From: Roridomyces roridus
Taxonomy: Eukaryota; Basidiomycota; Agaricomycetes; Agaricales; Mycenaceae
DNA length: 64,000 nucleotides
Assembly (NCBI GenBank): GCA_029378245.1
Contig: JARKIF010000172.1
Coordinates: 1 to 64,000, forward strand
Direction of reading: 5' to 3'
The notes under the pieces are model-generated. The model made no database searches. It saw only the letters and a list, made by a program, of their open reading frames with translations, and had not been told where the DNA came from. Position 1 is the first letter of the stretch, and every line of letters begins with the position of its first letter. Positions 33,852 to 43,805 of this stretch are shown piece by piece. Made by a program: the position numbers and the translations under genes.

Positions 33852-36800
33852 CCCTTCCAAGTGGAAGGGCTTCGGTTTATTTGGCATATGGCTGGAGAAA
33901 GTGCTGGAGAAAGCCGGAGAACTGCCAGAGATCTAAGTAGTAGGACTTGTACGTGCAAGTCCCCTGTATGGCTGGCCAAAGTCTGGACAAAGAAAAAAAA
34001 ATGTTACATCAGCGTACCTCCCGCCCTGATGGTGGGCCCGCCAAAACATCTACCCCAAACTGTGTGTATGATTTAGAAAAAAAGCAGTGGTGTAAATGAT
34101 TGAAGTGGCATTACAATTGGTACAACTGGTCAGTACTGAATGCCCCCCCAAACGACAAGCATGGTCACTTAGTCTAGTGGTTACCTTCTCCTTCAGTCAC
34201 TCCTCCATTTTTGCACTGGTCTCAAGTTCAAGTCCCACCCCATCTCCCTTTTTGCCATTTTATACAAACTCAAGCAGCCCATATCACTTCATGCACCCTA
34301 TTCACATTGGATGGGTTCAGAAAAATCCCTAGTTTTAGCTGTGGACCTACATATGTGGCTGATCAGACTCCTTTGATGTTGAGTCCTAATTGGGACCACT
34401 ACTCCAAGTGGCCCAAAATGGAAGTTTTGCCCAATGCACCCACTGCATGCAGCTCTGTACAGCAGGAAATGTCAGAAGGGACTCTATGGGTGTAATAATG
34501 TGTTTTGACAGCCTCAAATGCCCATAGGGAACCAATGGCAAACTGATACGTCAGTCTTTGTTGTGCAGAGGAAGTCCCTGTTATTCCATGACTCTTTGCT
34601 ATCCAGTTTTGCTGGAAAACGTTCTAACTTACTCATTGGTTGTCCCTGACCCTCTGAAATCCTTGTACCTGAAGTCTAGGCTACAATATGTGTGAGAGAC
34701 AGCAGGTTTGATTGGAGATCAATTTGTAGTTAGAGGCCCCTTCCCCTTGAGAGGATAATCTAAAAAGTGGATCTACAATTTGTTTGAGACTCCATAATCA
34801 TGAATGTGTGCAGTCCTGAGGTCAGTGTGATGCATGGATGTTGACATAAGTCAGTTTGACTCTGGCAGTGATAGAGTCCTATCCCTCAGGCTAGGAGTGT
34901 CCCTGGGTTGCCAGCTTGTATTATATTACTCACATATCCCTGAGGACCCATAATGCCATGGGAGATCACACTTTGAGTGGTGTAGACTCTTTGAACCAGG
35001 GAAATCAATTTTAGAGTGATCAGTGAATTATGGCTCAAGGGGTTGGTCAAATGGGCTGATGGAGGGCTTAAAAGAACTCTCCTAGGTCACAGCATTCAGA
35101 ATATATATAGCTTTGCATGGGTTGACTCTTGGGTTGTTGAGTTATCAACATTTGCACACTTTCATCATGAACACACCACTGCTCATAAATGCTACTCAGG
35201 TTGCTCTCGGGTTCAACCATTCCACATGCAATTCTGAGTCAATCTGGGATAATGAGGACATATTCTGGACCAGATTTTGAAGGGGAATCCATTTTTCATA
35301 TCCCCAGAACTGAAACTCTGGGGGATGTTGGAGTTAAACATTGCCTTGGTCTTCCAGGTAAGAGTAGCAACCTACCCCAGAGTCTTTTTATGGTGCCAAT
35401 ATACCTTGTGGATAAAGAGATCAAGGCCTGTGGTGTGATACTGGCCTCATACACCATCATCAGCTTGGAGATCATGGCCTCTGAAATGCCCTTAGTATCA
35501 CTCTCAGGCAAGAGATATTGTATCAATGGTGTGTTTATGCACCTCCCCTACCCATCTGAATTTAAGAAGGGCAACTGGGAAACCTATCTTGACATGTTAT
35601 TATGGTTTCAACAAAAATCAGCTTGTGTGGCTATTATAGGCAGGCTCAAGCCTCCCTCTGCACCCAATAGCATCCTATACCATGCCTAACATATCAAGGC
35701 AGATCCTGAGGGGTTTAAATGATACAGAAACACCCTTAGTGTACAAAGTATGAGTGAAAAACCGGAAAATTTCCTTTCTGGGACTTGGGAGTAGTGGCCA
35801 AGCTGGGATAAACACAGTGGAATGACACTGATGCTGGGTGTATATGGGTAGTGGGCACCAACCAGAAGTAGTCCATAGGAGAATGGATGTTCAAAGACCA
35901 GTTGGGGATGAATATTGGGCGGGATACAAAAAGGATTGCAGAGAGAGGGGCTTGCAGTGTCCACCCTAAGCCTTAAGGCCTTAGAGGTCTTAAGCCTTAA
36001 TAAGGCCTTAAGTTAAGCCTTAGCTTGGGCTGGTCCAGCAAGTTCAGGCCTTAAGCATCACGTGTCGAGCCTGATCCGGACCCGGCAGAGCTGATGATTG
36101 ATCGGACCGGGCGGAGTTTGTTTGCTGATGGCACAGAGGGAAGGCTATTTGCAGTGGAGATTTACCTTGGCCATGGGGATGTCTGGGGAAAGTAAATCAA
36201 GGGTGGACAGTGCATAGTGAAGGTTTTTCCATAGGCCTTCAGGGTACAAATGAATTTCCTTTTTTGGTCTTAAGGCCTCAGCCCCAGACCTTAGCTTAAG
36301 GCCTCAACCTTAAGTTAAGCCTTAACTTCCCGGAGGGTCGATATTTAAGGCCTTAAGGCGAACACTGGGGGCTTGATCTTGTGACCCTAAGCAAAAGACG
36401 AGAGGAGAGATAACAACTAGACTAAGAGGACATTAATGAATTCGGTCTGGGGTCCCACTGGAGGGGCAGGTAGGCTGTTCAGTTTGCTCACCCACTACTA
36501 ACTAGTCACTCTTGATGCAACCCTGCTCTAGTGCTGCATTTTGTACAGGTTGGAGACACTTTTGGGCACCAGTTTATTCCCAACTCTGATAGTTCTTGAC
36601 TTGCTCTACAACTTCGTTTTTGATGATGCCATCAATTATTGATGACCAGTGATCAACAGTACAACTTGGCCGGCAACAGTGGTAGCTCTCAATATCTTCC
36701 ACAATGAGCAACTTTGATGCGATCACTGATAATGATGGCATCTGATTAGCAGCCGAATGCTGTCTATCATTTTTTCTGATTTCTTTCTGATTTTTCCGGT

Positions 36801-37029
36801 GAGAAACGGTTGAGATATCACTGACTTACTGTTTAAGGCAATGGCGGGCCCGCCATCAGGGCGGGAGGTACACTGATGTGACATTTTTTTTTGTCCAGAC
36901 TTTGGCCAGCCATACAGGGGACTTGCACGTACAAGTCCTACTACTTAGATCTCTGGCAGTTCTCCGGCTTTCTCCAGCACTTTCTCCAGCCATATGCCAA
37001 ATAAACCGAAGCCCTTCCACTTGGAAGGG
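33852..37029. mobile_element. Nested TIR element with about 190-bp TIRs
   Basis: Ends CCCTTCCAAGTGGAAGGG, themselves palindromic, continuing as inverted repeats to about 34045 and back from 36843. A CG dinucleotide on both sides is the likely target duplication; the uninterrupted site exists inverted at 32727-32747. The interior (34050-36840) is AT-richer than its surroundings; the only longer frame, 35189-35689 plus (166 codons), has no recognised domain. Non-autonomous, with a nested hAT MITE at 35955. Confidence 0.7.
35955..36367. mobile_element. hAT-type MITE 4 (413 bp), CAGTGT ends, 8-bp TSD
   Basis: Ends CAGTGTCCACC and GGCGAACACTG, subterminal regions saturated with CCTTAAGG, target duplication GGGGCTTG at 35947-35954 and 36368-36375. 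Nested in 33852-37029, itself nested in 32684-37085. Confidence 0.9.
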
Positions 37030-37065
37030 CGACACGACTATATGTTACCCTACCAACTGGAAGCA

Positions 37066-37867
37066 TTACTCGGGCTTATTAGGTGCCCGGGAGCTTCCTT
37101 GCACAAAGTCTCCTCCCACGTTCTGCTTCTTCCGCGCCGGCTGGCCTTGAGCGGAGCCTCCAGCACGTTTGCGCGCAGTCTGCGATTCCTTCTCGAGACG
37201 TACGACCTTGGCCTTCTTGACACGGCTACCCGACTCGCTGCGCATGGCGGAATTGCTGAGGTATTCGTACTGTTCCGGGACAGTCGCTTCGCCTTTGGCG
37301 TACATCTTGGCGCGGCGGTTCTTGAGGTACTGCTGGAGCAGGTCCTTCGTAGCCCAGTGGTTCTCGAATCGCTGGAGGTACGGGATCTTCTCGGCAGCCT
37401 GCACGAATAGATCACATCGATGTGTGTAAGTCATGTCTTTTGCACTCACCGCTTTGTAAATGATGCTGATCTTGTCTAGAGGCTGCCCCTTCCAAGTGAG
37501 GTTGAACGGCAGGTCAGCTTGCTGCGCTAACCGGCGGATAGTGTCCTTCATTGAGGTCAGTCATGTCGTCTGCGATATACCACCACAATTGACGTACCGC
37601 AATCGTATTGTAGAATTTTTCCTTCTTCGTCGTTCCAGCAAGCCTCATCTCGATCTGAACCGTGTATTTGCCGGCGGTTTTGTGGGAAGCTCCTGAGGAG
37701 GAGGATGTAGAAGGGGCAGACGGGCATGACGAGGCAGACGATGCAGACGAGGACGAGGAAGACATCGACCCTGAGGACTTCAGGCAGGCGGCAATTGATT
37801 GGGAGTGGTACGAGCGTCTCTGGGAGACGCTGGGGAGCTCACCGCTTCTCAAATCCTCACTGGACAT
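37066..37867 (-). CDS. Uncharacterised gene divergent from the Tnp2 transposase; 3' end altered
   Basis: Exons on the minus strand: 37867 to about 37600 (ends FYNTIA, then GTACGT), a middle exon from GACACTATCCGCC to a GTGAGT donor near 37450, and a last exon from GCTGCCGAGAAG to a TAA at 37068-37066. Both introns have CTGAC-like branch sites. The product has a long Ser run at the N-terminus, a folded-looking middle (YTVQIEMRLAG, LPFNLTW, RFENHWATKDLLQQYLKN) and a Lys/Arg-rich tail suited to nucleic-acid binding. Its head-to-head position next to Tnp2 suggests a second element protein. The last five codons (PNKPE) come from the terminal repeat of the element at 32684-37085. Function not known. 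Confidence 0.5.
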
Positions 37868-37918
37868 TTCTTTTCAAGCTAGATATGTCGGTCATATGCA
37901 TGGAAACTCCGCAGCCAT

Positions 37919-38776
37919 TTGACCGACGGCGCCTTCAAGAGCATGCCTCGTGCCTTTCCCGAGCTGTTTGATGAGGAGAGTGGATTGCCTGGCCTCGATG
38001 AGCATCGCTCACGCATCACTTCGCTATCTGGACTCAAGTCCGAGCCCTACGACTGCTGCGTCAATTCCTGCGTCTGCTTCGTCGGTCCGTACGCGGATGA
38101 CGTGGACTGTCCTTTCTGCAAAGAGAAGCGTCGTCGTGCGGATGGAAAGCCCCGCACGATTTTTAATTACATTCCGCTGCTGCCGCGCCTCCAATCCTTC
38201 TTCCAGAACAAGGAACTCATCAAGCTGTTGTCCGACCGAGGTGACTACGAGCATGTAGAGGGCACGATTGCCGACGTTTTCGATGGCAAGCTGTACCGGG
38301 GGCTGCGTGACGAGGAGATCGAGTTGGATGGTCCTCGGTCATCCCGGCAGCAGCCAAAGTACTTCGGGGATAGGAGGGACATTGCACTCGGACTTTCCAC
38401 CGACGGTTTCGCGCCATTCAAACGTCGGCGTCAGACTGCGTGGCCCCTCATCATCTTCATCTACAACCTCCCACCCGAAGTGCGATTCCACATGGAGTAC
38501 ATACTGTCGCTCGGCGTAATCCCCGGGCCCTTGAAGCCGACAGACATGTGCTCCTTTCTCTATCCCCTCGTCATGGAGCTCCTTCGTCTGGAGCAGGGAG
38601 TCAGCACATACGATGTCGACTCTGATACCCAATTCATGCTCCGTGCCTTCCTCATTCTCGTCTTCGGGGACATTCCTGGTGTGGCGATGGTGATGCGCAT
38701 GAAGGGCCACAACGGATACTCACAGCCTCGGCTCCCGACGCAACACAGGGTTTCAGCGCGGACCCCAAACCATTAG
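37919..38776 (+). pseudogene. Tnp2-type (Plavaka/CMC) transposase fragment
   Basis: About 285 codons with the order of blocks typical of agaric Tnp2 transposases: MPRAFPELFDEESGLPG, a cysteine motif YDCCVNSCVCFVGPYAD then DCPFCKEKRR, FNYIPLLPRLQSFF, IADVFDGKLYR, DIALGLSTDGFAPFKRRRQTAW, IFIYNLPPEVRFHMEYILSLGVIPGP and FLILVFGDIPGV...MRMKGHNGYS. The last motif should lead into a CRxC zinc motif and the rest of the catalytic core, but the frame runs out at 38776 and an LTR retrotransposon begins at 38859. No ATG at the apparent start; a 5' exon is probably missing. Dead fragment. Confidence 0.75.
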
Positions 38777-39785
38777 GAGTTGTCGACAACACATCCGCGC
38801 AGGAACCCCAAACACCCTAGGAGGAGGACAACAGATGAAGATGACTCACGGCTCACGGTGATACGGCTGCGTATTTTGCACGCGTGAAATCTGGCTATTT
38901 AGCTGTTTTGGTGCGCACACCAATGCCTCTGTCAGGTGATATACAATAAGGGATAGGACTGAGCTCCGTGTCACTATTCGTGTATTAATGAGACAAGTAC
39001 AAGTCATCAGTACACTACGCTTGGCTATTCGTTCAAGTGGTCGGTTGTAGTGACTCCAATAGGCGGTTCGCGGGGACTACTACTTGTGGAGATACCATAC
39101 CCAAGGAGATATACCAAGCCCAGGTGTATTCAGGAATGAGCTAGACTAGCTACAGAGCAAAGACGAAGGTTGCGCGGACGCGCAGTACTATTATGACAAG
39201 GTTCGCGGAGTACCTCGCGGACCGGTATAAGTCTATCTATATGTATACAAACAGAGTGGCTCGTGTAGGCGAGTTGGAGGAAATACTACCATTCGTTCCG
39301 GTATTAAAGAGACACCCAGAAAAGAGATGACGAGTGGGCGAGTCGAACTCGCGCAGGCACACTAGTATGATCGAGAACTGATCCGAGTACGATCATGATC
39401 ATGGAAAGCGGCGGAGTCGCGGCAGACGATCAGAGCGATGATTGCGTCTGACAGAATATGCCAGGAGTAAGCCTTGAATGATGAAGATGGCGGACCGAGG
39501 TTATTTATGGACCTGGGTCGAGGGCTATAGTCATAATGAGTGCTGGCTCAGCAAGAGAGTGTAATGAAACGACGGAATCAAATTACCAGGCCAATCGGCT
39601 CGAATGCCAAGACGGCATGACCACCGATCAGACGGGCCAAGCAGCGACATAAGCAACAGGACCACGCGAAGCGGTTCGAGGGGATGTAATATAGGTGACA
39701 GGACACCTAGGGTTATAGGGAAAGTACGGAAATAGGGATGGCAGGCGCGTAATAGTAGTTATATCATCAGACCAGTAGGGAGTAG

Positions 39786-39792
39786 TATATAA
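39786..39792 (+). promoter_or_regulatory. TATA box of the 5' LTR
   Basis: TATATAAGG, with transcription expected about 30 bp downstream; the AATAAA signal lies about 290 bp further on. Confidence 0.5.
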
Positions 39793-40075
39793 GGCCTGTA
39801 GATCCCGCCCTTGCAGCATTGCATTGTACGCCTTCTTGCCTAGACATTGGGTCGAAGCTTGATCTGTGGTTATAGTGCAGTCTTGTGACTTCCGCGGAGA
39901 TTTGTTGTATCATTTCTCTTAGCTTAGATGCAATATCAAAGGCACCCGAGCTCTGGTTCAACTTGGGTCAGCTATAGTAACATACTTAAGGGGTAGTGGG
40001 TTGCCCTCTGTGCTATAGTTCCTCTTCGTGTTGTATCGAAGTTGTATTGGTGTTTGGATATTGTGTGTTTCGGTC

Positions 40076-40081
40076 AATAAA
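40076..40081 (+). terminator. Polyadenylation signal in the 5' LTR
   Basis: AATAAA followed by ATATAAAAAC; its position downstream of the TATA box fits the end of the R region. Confidence 0.45.
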
Positions 40082-40420
40082 ATATAAAAACCTTTTTAAC
40101 ATCGTAACCTCGTGTTCGTTGTGAGCAGTCTACAAACCAGTCAAGAGATTCCTCTTAGTTCAAAGACATTGAACTTGGTGTGAAACCTCGAGAGTCAACC
40201 TACAAGCTTCCGAGAACCAAACCGCGGAGTATCAGTCTTATCTGTATACTTCAGACGACCCCGAACTCAACCGTTAGGTGTCAGCGTGCTAGTCAAGGGA
40301 TTGTGTGTGTGTTGTGTGGTTAGTGTGTTGTGGAGTTGTATCGCTTCGCGGTCTACTTCTAGGACATTACCTACTCGAGCTGTCTACTATACACTAGTGC
40401 GCGTGACGCTGCGTATCATC

Positions 40421-40440
40421 TGGAGCCCACCGCGAGGGGT
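40421..40440 (+). promoter_or_regulatory. Primer-binding site
   Basis: TGGAGCCCACCGCGAGG starts 2 nt after the LTR end; it begins with TGG, the complement of a tRNA CCA end, as expected. The priming tRNA cannot be named from the window alone. Confidence 0.55.
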
Positions 40441-40933
40441 CAATTTTGATATTTCGCATCAATGAAGCTTAACAAAGTCGAATCTTGAGATTCCAACAAG
40501 TCTACTTGTTTAGATCCGAGAAGAAAACCGAAGCCGGTTTAACAAAGCAAATCATTTCGAGCATACCTTAGGCAAACTGTCTTTCGGAGTACCCTTTCAG
40601 AAACAGTCCGCCGCGCAGAAAAGCCTTGTACCCGAGGCATCTGCAACCCAGTCCCAGAACAAGATCACTAGGACTACCAAAAACTCTCAAGCAGCAGCCG
40701 CAGGCTCAGCTAGAGGAACCCCTTCGCAGCGAAACGCTACACCCGTGGTCAGAGGAAGAGCGGCAGCTTCAACCCGAGTCCAAGAACGAGTATCAGCCAA
40801 CGCTGCGGATCAACAAAAGAAAGTCGCTCAAAGAACGAGAAGTCTTTCAAACAGTGCAATTGAGCTTGTCGCGAATTCGAACCCGCAGCTTCAAACTCAA
40901 ACTCCGTTTAATCCAGTAAACAGACAAACAACC

Positions 40934-42457
40934 ATGTCGATGGATAAAACAAAATTTCCGTCACCTTTTGGTGGCAGAGCATTGCATTTCAAAGCAGATG
41001 AACCCCATATGTTGGGGTGGTATTTGGACAATGTCGAGGAGCTTTGCACGGCGTATCATGCAAAGACAGATGATGAAAAGAAATGGGTAGCGATCCGATA
41101 TGCAGCCCCAGAACTTCAGCGAGAATGGGTCAACTTGGAAAGATACAAGGATGGCACCTACGATGAGTTCGTGAAGGAGTTGTACATGAATTATCCCGAA
41201 GCCAAGAAGGCTGAAAAGGGATCTGTCATGCTACTAGACAAAGTAGTAAGGAAGCAAGCAGCGGATAAACTCCACTTGGGAGAAGTGACTGAATATATGT
41301 CGTTCTTCAGGAGCTTCCGTGGGCAAGCAACCAAACTAGGGAATGTAGTATCCAATCGCGAGTTGGTGTCCAAGATTCTACCGTGTCTGAGTGTGGACTT
41401 TGAGCAAGCGCTGAAGGCCAGGCTAAGGAACACGCCCATGGACCAACTACCCAGTATCAAAGCGGCTCTAGAAGGGCATGCGATTTTGGTGGAACGAGCA
41501 AAAGTGCAAGGAACTCCGCCACCGTTGACTCTAGAGTTGGACAGACCCGCGGAGGACAGATACCTCTGGACGGATGTATTAAAAATCGGTCAGGACTTGA
41601 CCGAGGAAGAGTCGACCACGTTCTATGGCATCAGCAGTGGCTTTAGACCGTCGCGTCAGGACAAAGAAAAGGACAAACGCACCCAGAACCAATTCCTAGG
41701 GGGACTCTATGACCCCGCGGAAGAAGGAGCAGGGTCGGCGACTCAGGGCGCGGATGGAAGTCTGCGCACCGAGATGTTTGAAAAATTCCACGAGTTGGAA
41801 AAAGTCATGGCAGAAGCCGCCGACAAGCAGAATGTCGAAGAGCATAAGCGCCATGTGGAGACCGCGGAGCTACTCAAGGGAATTGCCTCGGCTTTACAGC
41901 AGAGCACCCCGCAGCAGCCCCCACCCAGGCAAAACTGGGGACCGCCTCAGCAACAACAGAGGCAGTCACAAGGCAATTATGGTGGACAATCTTACGGGGC
42001 CGCCAGGGACGATAGGTGCTTCTATTGTCTTGGACCACATTACCAAGAAGACTGCGAGATTAAACGCAAGCATTTGCTATTGGGAATGATTAGAGTTCAG
42101 GATAGGCAGATATTCCAGTACAACGGTCATAGTATTCCGTCAGAACCAAGGAACAAATCCAAAGCCCAGAAGGTCGAGGAGTTCTACATGAGTCGGAATG
42201 GGGGGAAGATGCCCCAGGAACCTCTGAAGCAAACATACATGACAGAAGAGGAGCCGGACTATGATTCGCGTGGGGATGAAATCCTTACCTTACAAGTCGA
42301 AGCTCTGCAGTTGCGTCAAATGATCCAATTATACGAGATTCGACATGGATCGTTGAAGGATACCGGAGCTGGCGAGGAAGAGCCAGTACCAGAAGCGTCA
42401 CAGAACTTGCAAACCAGGGCCGCAGCTGGGCAAGCTAATGGTCAGGGTTTTCGGTAA
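40934..42457 (+). CDS. gag: Gag of the gypsy element
   Basis: Open frame with an ATG in good context at 40934; the frame is open back to about 40745, where only a GTG could start, so an N-terminal extension is possible. A capsid-like helical region (FKADEPHMLGWYLDNVEELC, EWVNLERYKDGTYDEFVKEL) is followed by a Gln-rich linker and a zinc knuckle CFYCLGPHYQEDC, C-x2-C-x3-H-x4-C, one residue shorter before His than the retroviral CCHC consensus. It would package the element RNA. Intact in this copy. Confidence 0.8.
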   Translation: MSMDKTKFPSPFGGRALHFKADEPHMLGWYLDNVEELCTAYHAKTDDEKKWVAIRYAAPELQREWVNLERYKDGTYDEFVKELYMNYPEAKKAEKGSVMLLDKVVRKQAADKLHLGEVTEYMSFFRSFRGQATKLGNVVSNRELVSKILPCLSVDFEQALKARLRNTPMDQLPSIKAALEGHAILVERAKVQGTPPPLTLELDRPAEDRYLWTDVLKIGQDLTEEESTTFYGISSGFRPSRQDKEKDKRTQNQFLGGLYDPAEEGAGSATQGADGSLRTEMFEKFHELEKVMAEAADKQNVEEHKRHVETAELLKGIASALQQSTPQQPPPRQNWGPPQQQQRQSQGNYGGQSYGAARDDRCFYCLGPHYQEDCEIKRKHLLLGMIRVQDRQIFQYNGHSIPSEPRNKSKAQKVEEFYMSRNGGKMPQEPLKQTYMTEEEPDYDSRGDEILTLQVEALQLRQMIQLYEIRHGSLKDTGAGEEEPVPEASQNLQTRAAAGQANGQGFR

Positions 42458-42579
42458 GTCCGAGGAAGGATCTGCCGCGTGGCCCTCCGGGTAGACGCGA
42501 CGTTCCCGAGGACGCCCAGAAACCGAAAAAGACGCCGGCCAAGAAGAAGATTGAGAAAATAGAAAAACCTAAAAAGATA

Positions 42580-43803
42580 GTGATGGATGCAGTAGTGGTG
42601 CCTTCTCGGAAGAGAGATCCGAAGCCCACAGTTGAAGAGGTAGAGGATGAGGATGATCCTCCACCGACAGGTCCCAGAGCAGAAGAGTTGCCCTATCGGA
42701 ATGTACCACCGGTAGTGGATGCCAAGAGAGAGCCAGCCCTTCCGCGAAAACCGAATCCCCAGAAGACTGAGATACCAAAGGCTACCTCCAATGACACGGA
42801 GCGAGCGTACAAGGTAACCTCGGAAGTTGATGATGGAGCAGCGGTCAAAGCATTGAAGAAAAGGATCTTAGATATGGAAATTCCAGTGACGATCCGGCAT
42901 CTAATGGCAGCCAGCAACCCTCTGCAGAAGGAAATGAATAAGGTCACGGCCAAACGTCGGCGACCTATCTTCCAAGCCCTCCAAGGCTCTGAGTCGTCCA
43001 ACTTTGTAGTAAGAGTGGTAGACAAGGAAACGGGAGAGGTGGTGGTGGAAAGCGAGTTGGACACCGGGGAATCTCAGAGCGAGACAGGGTCCGAGACCCA
43101 GTCCGAGGAGTCGTCCGCGGAGGTCCAGGCTGAGTCAGGAGATCAGATTCCGGAAGGGGCGGTGCACATTGACGATTTACCATTCGATCAGTATGTATTC
43201 GTAACCACGGAAGCAAGTGGGGCTGTACCAGAAGGGTCCATCGTAATTGAGGATGCTTTTGTACAGTATCACGATAGCTTAGGCTCGGGGAAATCAGGAA
43301 AGGATATCTACGTTGGCACGTCCTCCGCAGCGTTGCGAAGTCTGTATCCGCTGATTAATGGCATTGGAACTGTCGAAACACTACTAGATGGTGGTTCGCA
43401 GATATGTTCGATAACCGAGGCAGAGGCCATTCATTTTGGGCTCGCATGGGATACTTCCGCGACCGTGTTGATGCAAGGATCCACGGGCAAGGTTGAGAGA
43501 ACGATGGGGCTAGCGCGAAATGTAGCCTTCACGTTCCCAGGTATCACTGTGTTCCTACAGATCCATGTGCTCAGGACGGCGCCCTACAAAGCGCTCCTGG
43601 GTAGACCTTTCGAAATCGTTACCAGTGCTGTGATTCAAAACAAACCGGATGGTACTCAGACAATAACCATGACAGATCCGGTGACGCAACGTACGATGAC
43701 CATTCCTACCAGCGAACGTGGCAAACAGCGCGTAGTTGGCAAGGCAGAAAAAGAGCACCCAGTATTATCAGCCGATAGCGAGTCGCCTAAAAGAAATTTT
43801 TAA
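42580..43803 (+). CDS. DUF4100-like linker and retropepsin domain
   Basis: 407 codons in a frame separate from gag. The N-terminal half is acidic and Pro-rich and then resembles the linker (DUF4100-like) region of basidiomycete gypsy polyproteins. The protease domain is near the C-terminus: LLDGGSQICSI holds the catalytic Asp but reads D-G-G instead of the usual D-S/T-G, and the flap/ALLG block appears as YKALLGRPFEI. It would cleave the polyprotein. The frame ends at a TAA directly before the next pol segment, which is in another frame. Confidence 0.7.
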   Translation: MMDAVVVPSRKRDPKPTVEEVEDEDDPPPTGPRAEELPYRNVPPVVDAKREPALPRKPNPQKTEIPKATSNDTERAYKVTSEVDDGAAVKALKKRILDMEIPVTIRHLMAASNPLQKEMNKVTAKRRRPIFQALQGSESSNFVVRVVDKETGEVVVESELDTGESQSETGSETQSEESSAEVQAESGDQIPEGAVHIDDLPFDQYVFVTTEASGAVPEGSIVIEDAFVQYHDSLGSGKSGKDIYVGTSSAALRSLYPLINGIGTVETLLDGGSQICSITEAEAIHFGLAWDTSATVLMQGSTGKVERTMGLARNVAFTFPGITVFLQIHVLRTAPYKALLGRPFEIVTSAVIQNKPDGTQTITMTDPVTQRTMTIPTSERGKQRVVGKAEKEHPVLSADSESPKRNF

Positions 43804-43805
43804 GT

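Larger units (their letters stand above)
32684..37085. mobile_element. Outer TIR element (about 4.4 kb with nested insertions)
   Basis: Inverted ends CACCTAATAAGCCCGAGTAA continuing for about 60 bp (32684-32747 and, reversed, 37030-37085 outside the nested element). Between them lie about 1.1 kb of unassigned sequence (32748-33851) and a complete nested TIR element. The right end replaces the last codons of the gene at 37066-37867, so it was probably inserted there. No transposase of its own; target duplication unclear (2 bp at most). Confidence 0.55.
38859..40418 (+). repeat. 5' LTR (1,560 bp)
   Basis: Begins TGATACGGCTGCG and ends CTGCGTATCA, inverted ends TGATACG/CGTATCA. Its first 389 bp match the 3' LTR. 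A TATATAA box at 39786-39792 and an AATAAA at 40076-40081 allow a U3/R/U5 division. It also contains a T-arm-like TTCGACT string (minus strand, near 39350). Confidence 0.85.

Noticed and set aside
35189..35689. 166-codon frame as transposase of the nested TIR element
   Set aside because: No DDE-type or zinc motif, no homology recognised and no introns; kept only as a note in the element entry.
38859..39247. A 389-bp LTR (both copies equal) as the full LTR
   Set aside because: The 5' copy has no CA end or primer-binding site at 39247, whereas TGATACG...CGTATCA with a TGG-starting primer site at 40421 gives a consistent 1,560-bp LTR; the 3' copy is therefore truncated.
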